From: Nitrososphaerota archaeon
GTDB lineage: Archaea; Thermoproteota; Nitrososphaeria; Nitrososphaerales; JACQRY01
Direction: 5' to 3'
Length of the DNA: 9,412 nt
NCBI GenBank assembly: GCA_016206275.1
Contig: JACQRY010000251.1
Location: 1 to 9,412 of the forward strand
Shown: piece by piece, positions 5,629 to 9,412 of the stretch
Layout of the letters: each line of letters starts with the position of its first letter
Position numbering within the stretch: position 1 is the first letter of the stretch
The notes under the pieces: model-generated
Told to the model about the DNA's origin: nothing
What the model saw: only the letters and a program-made list of their open reading frames with translations
The model's database searches: none
Position numbers and translations under genes: made by a program

Positions 5629-7247
5629 AGTTTGATCTCTTCCGCTATTTCTGCGGCGGTGATTCCGAATCCACGGAGCTCTTTTTCGACCTTAGCGTAG
5701 GTTTCCTTTGGGCGGGAGACGTATTCCTCGAAGAGTTGTGAGAGCTGTCTGAAGTTTCGAAGGTTCTTGTTCTGGGCCCATTTTAGCACCATGCTTCTTC
5801 TCCTTATCTCTGTTAGTAGGTCCGGGACGGTTATGCCGAGGTCCTTGGCTAGTCTGCTCAGTTTTGCACTTTTCTTTAACGGTTGAGTAATCTGTGAATC
5901 CGATGAGGGTTCCCATTCGAAGACCCTTACGTAATCGTTGACGGAGTTTACTTCGTCCACGTAGATGATTCTTCTTACGGTTATGAATCCCCCTCCCGGC
6001 CTCGGTAACGATACCCGTCTTACTGTGAAGACGAGGTCGAGGAAGGGAATGAATGCAGGCGCAACATCCATGGGTTTTGATGTTAATCTTTGTATTGCTG
6101 AATCGGCGTCGTCTGCGTGTAGAGTACAGAGGCCTCCGTGACCTGTGCTTATGGCTTGGAAGAGTACGTATGCTTCTTCTCCTCTGACTTCTCCTACTAC
6201 TAGTATGTCTGGCCTCATTCTCATAGCTATTTTTACCAGGTCGAATAGGCCTACTTCCTTGGCGGTTTCGTCGCTGGTCGCATAGCTCTGGCGTGAGACT
6301 AGTGCGGCCCAGTTTGAGTGGGCGATGTTGATTTCCTGAACTTCTTCTATTGTCAGTATCTTAGAGTTCATTCTGGTTAGTGTCAAAAGGGCGTTAAGTA
6401 GTGTTGTTTTGCCGGAGCCTGTTGCGCCGACTACTATTGCTGTTGCCCTGTTTTCCATCAGCAGCCAGGTGTAAGCTCCCAGGGTGTGGTTGAGTACGTT
6501 TAGGTTGATCATGTCGATTATGGTGATGGGGTCTTCTCTGAATTTTCGTATTGTTATTGTTCCACCGTGGGGGGAGACTTCTCGTCTGAATGTTGCTGCG
6601 AGGCGGTGTCTGCCGGGGAGGGTGCCTTGGACGATGGGGAAGGCTGTCGAGACATGTTTACCGGACATGTGTGAGAGTCTTGAAGTAATGTTGTCTACAT
6701 CTAGGTCTTCTTTGAAGACTATGTTGGTCTCCAGGTTCTGGTATTTGCGATGATATATGAAGATGGGTCTTCCAACACCATCTGCAGAGATGTCTTCTAT
6801 GTATATGTCTCTCATTAGACCGTCTATGACGCCGAACTGGACTAGGTCTCTTTCAGCGAAGTAGAGAATTTTCTCCCATGAGATGATGGGTATTTGGATA
6901 GAGTATTTCTTGAGCGCCACGGCCGCGTGTTCTGCGAAGTATTTTCTGGGGTCAACCTGAGACCTAGGGGCGGAGAGTTCACTCTCCAAGATTCCGAGAA
7001 GCGTCGTGTACAGGGCTGCTTCCGTCGCGGATAGGGGGACCTCGTCAACATAGTACTTTTTGTTGGATGATACGGGGTCCTTCGCGATCATGGCGTACGA
7101 GAAGGGCGCGTTGAGCGGGTAGCGTTCAACCGTCTCCCAAGTAGGCGGCATGGGTATGCCTATGGACGGAAATTTTACGCCCTGCTTCTTCTTCTCCAGT
7201 TCCTTGATGAGTTGCTCTGGAGTCTTCTTCTTAGAGAATATAGGCAG
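5625..7247 (-). CDS. Type IV pilus assembly ATPase (archaeal GspE/TadA family), probable CTG start
   Basis: This is the cytoplasmic hexameric ATPase that powers pilin assembly with the TadC-like partner. Counting from the first ATG (7151), the motifs are Walker A GATGSGKTT at 242-250, the Asp box ILTIEEVQEI at 265-274, Walker B RPDILVVGEVRG at 313-324 and the His box STGHGGLCTLHADD at 335-348. The ATG gives 508 residues but has no Shine-Dalgarno. The open frame extends upstream to a TAG at 7260-7262, through a coding-like charged segment (KKKTPEQLIKELEKKK). The only well-placed start in that extension is CTG at 7245-7247, seven nt after GAGGTG, giving 540 residues. A frameshift or sequence error near the preceding stop is the alternative. 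The function is certain; the exact start is not. Confidence 0.9.
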   Translation of the reverse strand: MPIFSKKKTPEQLIKELEKKKQGVKFPSIGIPMPPTWETVERYPLNAPFSYAMIAKDPVSSNKKYYVDEVPLSATEAALYTTLLGILESELSAPRSQVDPRKYFAEHAAVALKKYSIQIPIISWEKILYFAERDLVQFGVIDGLMRDIYIEDISADGVGRPIFIYHRKYQNLETNIVFKEDLDVDNITSRLSHMSGKHVSTAFPIVQGTLPGRHRLAATFRREVSPHGGTITIRKFREDPITIIDMINLNVLNHTLGAYTWLLMENRATAIVVGATGSGKTTLLNALLTLTRMNSKILTIEEVQEINIAHSNWAALVSRQSYATSDETAKEVGLFDLVKIAMRMRPDILVVGEVRGEEAYVLFQAISTGHGGLCTLHADDADSAIQRLTSKPMDVAPAFIPFLDLVFTVRRVSLPRPGGGFITVRRIIYVDEVNSVNDYVRVFEWEPSSDSQITQPLKKSAKLSRLAKDLGITVPDLLTEIRRRSMVLKWAQNKNLRNFRQLSQLFEEYVSRPKETYAKVEKELRGFGITAAEIAEEIKL

Positions 7248-7248
7248 A

Positions 7249-7359
7249 TCAGTACACCTCTATGTGAGTCGTATCAAGGCCACAGTGATGTTCATCTTCG
7301 AAGAGTGCGTAGAGTGTATGATATTGGATTTGCCCGCCTCGGGTTAGAGAGATTTCCAT
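7249..7359 (-). CDS. 36-residue protein of unknown function between pilin and ATPase
   Basis: This small ORF (start MEISLTRGGQIQYHTLYAL, end HIEVY) fills the gap between the large pilin and the ATPase. GAGG overlaps the pilin stop codon and sits 7 nt before the ATG. The ORF's own last codons supply the GAGGTG that would serve the ATPase. This tight, translationally chained packing supports it as a real gene. It has a DEHHC cluster near residues 22-26 that could bind metal, but is too short for a confident fold. No hydrophobic span is present. Alternatively it is a leader peptide for the ATPase, or its detached N-terminus after a frameshift. Confidence 0.5.
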   Translation of the reverse strand: MEISLTRGGQIQYHTLYALFEDEHHCGLDTTHIEVY

Positions 7360-7369
7360 GGTCTTTCCT

Positions 7370-8392
7370 CTATGTAGAACGAACCACTTTGAATGGTATC
7401 AGTTGACTGTACTTGTCCGCTGAACCACCAGTAGTATAGGTACCGGATAGACCTATGAAGACATACCATATGTCTATTTGACTGGGGAAGTTCGCGGTAC
7501 TGGATCCTCCGATCGTGCTGGAGCTAAAGTAGACTGTGGCTGGGGGACCACCTGCAGCAATGTCTTCGGCGTTGGCTTGAAGATAGATGTATTCACTACT
7601 CCCTAGGGCCGTTATGGTGCCATTCGTTTCAATCACGGTCTTTACAATATACCACGCCGCTGTGTTCGATCCGCCAGAACGAAGTACTGATAGAGCGCTA
7701 TTTCGACTCAGGTAGACGTCCTTCTCAGAATGATTTGTCATATTCACCTTCCATACAACATTCGATGTTCCACTCGCGATCTCGGATCCGTCGCTGAAAG
7801 TCAGTGGATTAGAACCGCTTTTCACAGCCCACTTAATAGAACGCAGATTCATCTGCAGGTCTCCAACTCCTTTCGCGATAAGTGATGCAGCCACCACAGC
7901 TGCTGATGTTTCGTCTGGGAATGTTGTTTGAGCCACGTTACCTCGTTCACTTATCACCTTTATTGAGTAGGTCTGCCCGGATGTTGGTGTTATGCCAGTG
8001 TCTATGGGGCCGGGGGTGGATGCAGGATTGATGAGAATAGGCAAATTTGGACTAGTTTGCTGACCTGGCTGTCCGTCCAACACCTGGACGAAGGAGGAAT
8101 TTGACACTATAATTAGTATAATCTTGGTGGTCAACGGCCCAGTGTTGGTGATGTTGGCCCCTATTGCACCGTTTGACTGGATCTTAACGGCTACCAGATC
8201 GAGTCGTTCAGCAACGCGCTCATTTTCGAGCTGACTTTTGTTGAAAGTTTCTTTGTTTAAGAGTTGCTGCGACTGTGCAATAAAGGTAAAGTATCCTGCT
8301 CCTGTGGTGAATACCATAGCGAACATGATGACGGCTCCGACTATGGCTGAAACTCCTCTCCTGCTCCGATTTGCAGATCTCTTCCTCAACAT
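7370..8392 (-). CDS. Archaeal type IV pilin, large (340 residues)
   Basis: This is a pilus subunit or pilus-tip/adhesin-type pilin. It has a short basic N-terminus followed by a class III signal: RRG then VSAIVGAVIMFAMVF, with predicted prepilin-peptidase cleavage after the glycine at residue 13. The hydrophobic helix runs to about residue 40 and a polar QSQQLLNKETFNKSQLENER helix follows. The rest is a large extracellular domain rich in Ser, Thr, Asn and Gly, with beta-like stretches (SGQTYSIKVISERGNV resembles the end of the small pilin). Several Asn-X-Ser/Thr sequons (NKS, NMT, NHS, NGT) could be N-glycosylated. It begins 3 nt after the small pilin stop (TGATCCATG). At 340 residues it is well above the usual pilin size, suggesting a specialised or capping subunit. 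Confidence 0.8.
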   Translation of the reverse strand: MLRKRSANRSRRGVSAIVGAVIMFAMVFTTGAGYFTFIAQSQQLLNKETFNKSQLENERVAERLDLVAVKIQSNGAIGANITNTGPLTTKIILIIVSNSSFVQVLDGQPGQQTSPNLPILINPASTPGPIDTGITPTSGQTYSIKVISERGNVAQTTFPDETSAAVVAASLIAKGVGDLQMNLRSIKWAVKSGSNPLTFSDGSEIASGTSNVVWKVNMTNHSEKDVYLSRNSALSVLRSGGSNTAAWYIVKTVIETNGTITALGSSEYIYLQANAEDIAAGGPPATVYFSSSTIGGSSTANFPSQIDIWYVFIGLSGTYTTGGSADKYSQLIPFKVVRST

Positions 8393-8395
8393 GGA

Positions 8396-8869
8396 TCAAG
8401 CCTTCTGGAGGTAGATGTGTGAGTTACCGTACTCGCCTAGAGCTTTGAAGTAGTAGGATTGGCCTGATGTGACGCTATAGGTTATAGTGACGCTGGCAGT
8501 GCTACCCTCGGATAGGGTTACAGGAAAATCGGTGGTTGTCTGGTTAACAAGACTTGTAGAAGAGGTTCCAATGTAGAGTTCCATTATGCGTGTGTCCGTG
8601 TTCCCGTGGTTGTAGAACCAGATCCTGACCTGGCCTGAGGAGGGATAGTTGAAGGCTACGTTGGCGATAATAAATTTCTCCCGTAGTTGTAATACATTTT
8701 GCTCGACTGTTTCCCCGTAGCTTGACGCGCTAATCGATGCTTGGGCATTCACAAAGGCAAAGACGCCTGCACCGCCTGCAACCGTAATCACGAGCGTAAG
8801 CAGTGTGGCGAAAAGATCTGATATTGCGGACCTACTGCCGTTCCGCCGGCCTGTTCTCATAGACTCCAC
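8396..8869 (-). CDS. Archaeal type IV pilin, small (157 residues)
   Basis: This is a likely structural pilin and the first gene of the pilus operon. The basic N-terminus (RTGRRNGSRS) precedes AISDLFATLLTLVITVAGG. That matches the archaeal class III pattern in which prepilin peptidase cuts after a small residue (here Ser) just before the hydrophobic assembly helix; the Asp stands where Glu is common. The remaining ~110 residues are extracellular and beta-rich, with VRIWFYNHGNTDTRIMELYI and a closing SGQSYYFKALGEYGNSHIYL. NQT is a glycosylation sequon. The start is uncertain: GTG at 8869 gives 157 residues, and ATG at 8860 gives 154 and has GTGGAG just 3 nt upstream. Both keep the signal. The spacing to the large pilin is 3 nt, so the two are almost certainly co-expressed. 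Confidence 0.8.
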   Translation of the reverse strand: MESMRTGRRNGSRSAISDLFATLLTLVITVAGGAGVFAFVNAQASISASSYGETVEQNVLQLREKFIIANVAFNYPSSGQVRIWFYNHGNTDTRIMELYIGTSSTSLVNQTTTDFPVTLSEGSTASVTITYSVTSGQSYYFKALGEYGNSHIYLQKA

Positions 8870-9253
8870 TAAATCTCATGATTACTATTCATATTGCTTG
8901 TGAAGCAGCAATCCGAAGTTGTGTTATAGACGCGTAATCCATGCTGAAAGAGCCTAATACGCAGTTATGCTGCAAGGTTAAGATGACTATTTAGTATATG
9001 GATTTTCCCTATTGGACTCTAGCCGCTAGCCCATCGACTCGCAGCAGATGATGATTTAAGCTAAGTGCGCTACTCTGTAATATAAGTAAGATGTCCCGCA
9101 GCAAAGACTTCGAATGGACAAGCAAACACTAGTTTGAACTCCAAGATAAGTATCCGAATATTATTTAGCTGTCAGGGGTGGACAGGTCCTCGTAGCCGAC
9201 CGGGAGTATACCAAGGTTTTCCAACAGAGTTCAAACATGTGTGGGGGCATAGA
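8870..9253. promoter_or_regulatory. Intergenic region upstream of the pilus operon
   Basis: No convincing gene is seen on either strand. It should hold the pilus-operon promoter. TATA-like candidates on the minus strand are CATATACTAAATA (about 8989-9001) and TCTATAACA (about 8922-8930); neither is strong, and both imply a leader of about 40 to 110 nt. A perfect 10-bp inverted repeat, GTTTGAACTC at 9132-9141 and GAGTTCAAAC at 9227-9236, brackets a GC-richer stretch just downstream of the PIN gene. It could be a regulator site pair or a long stem; its role is unknown. Confidence 0.35.
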
Positions 9254-9412
9254 TCATGTTGATTCTCTAAGCAATTTCGATTCGAAACCGGTGTCCTTGG
9301 CCAAGTTGTGTAACTTTGAGTCGTCTGTTAGGAGAACCGCATTGGTCAGTTTCAATACTGCAAGATACAAATTATCAAAGCCGCTTGCTTTGGTCTTCAC
9401 TCCAATTTGTAT
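9254..9412 (-). CDS. PIN-domain (VapC-like) ribonuclease, C-terminal fragment, truncated by window edge
   Basis: The minus-strand frame is open from the last base of the window to TGA at 9254-9256, giving 52 codons without a start. The sequence fits the C-terminal half of a PIN domain. GFDNLYLAVLKLTNAVLLTD carries the conserved Asp before the YLA helix and the strand that ends in the conserved T-D. It is followed by DSKLHNLAKDTGFESKLL, matching the usual pattern T-D-D/x-x-L-x-x-x-A-x-x-x-G. PIN proteins are metal-dependent RNases and often the toxin of VapBC pairs. The partner antitoxin would normally lie upstream, beyond the window. The family is likely; whether it is a toxin cannot be told. 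Confidence 0.65.
   Translation of the reverse strand: MQIGVKTKASGFDNLYLAVLKLTNAVLLTDDSKLHNLAKDTGFESKLLREST

Noticed and set aside
7150..7406. Plus-strand ORFs between pilin and ATPase
   Set aside because: Antisense to the ATPase 5' end and to the chained 36-residue ORF, which has better start signals.
9181..9260. tRNA-like GTTCAAAC box
   Set aside because: The flanks do not pair into a T-stem and no acceptor or anticodon stem can be drawn around it.
1..9412. CRISPR array, insertion sequence, rRNA
   Set aside because: No regularly spaced repeats, no transposase reading frame or terminal repeats, and no recognisable rRNA segments; the only large repeat is the gene-level cassette duplication.

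Overview
The window looks archaeal. It carries a TrmB-type regulator fragment, two ArnR1-like winged-helix regulators, archaeal-type IV pilins with class III signal peptides, and a matching GspE-family ATPase/TadC-type membrane protein pair. It also has TATA boxes, one placed exactly for a leaderless transcript. A member of the TACK group (Nitrososphaeria- or Bathyarchaeia-like) is my best guess, but that is an inference from the gene families and not from a marker gene.

Layout, left to right. 1-912 (+) is the 3' part of a TrmB-family regulator with a PLD-like effector domain and a C-terminal restriction-endonuclease-like fold. 1081-1926 is cassette A: a winged-helix gene (+) and an unknown ~190-residue helical gene (-) facing each other, with 24 nt of tail-to-tail overlap. 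1927-3029 is a scrambled spacer. It holds a start-less AbrB-like reading frame (+), two adjacent tiny genes (-) with a well-placed TATA box, and an ambiguous stretch. 3030-3881 is cassette B, a second diverged copy of the same convergent pair, again with a 24-nt overlap.

3910-8869 (-) is a compact pilus operon. In transcription order it encodes a small pilin, a large pilin, a 36-residue unknown protein, the assembly ATPase and the TadC-like membrane platform. The ATPase appears to start at a non-AUG codon, and its stop overlaps the platform start as ATGA. The cassette-B helical protein follows the platform gene after 28 nt and is probably on the same transcript. 8870-9253 is an intergenic region upstream of the pilins. 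9254-9412 (-) is the C-terminal part of a PIN-domain (VapC-like) protein cut off by the window edge.

How the parts may work together: the pilins, ATPase and platform form a minimal archaeal type IV pilus or adhesion apparatus. The prepilin peptidase is not in the window and must act from elsewhere. The paralogous convergent cassettes, one of them attached to the pilus operon, are the most unusual element. A role in regulating the pilus, or as a paired regulator/effector module, is possible but not shown by the sequence.
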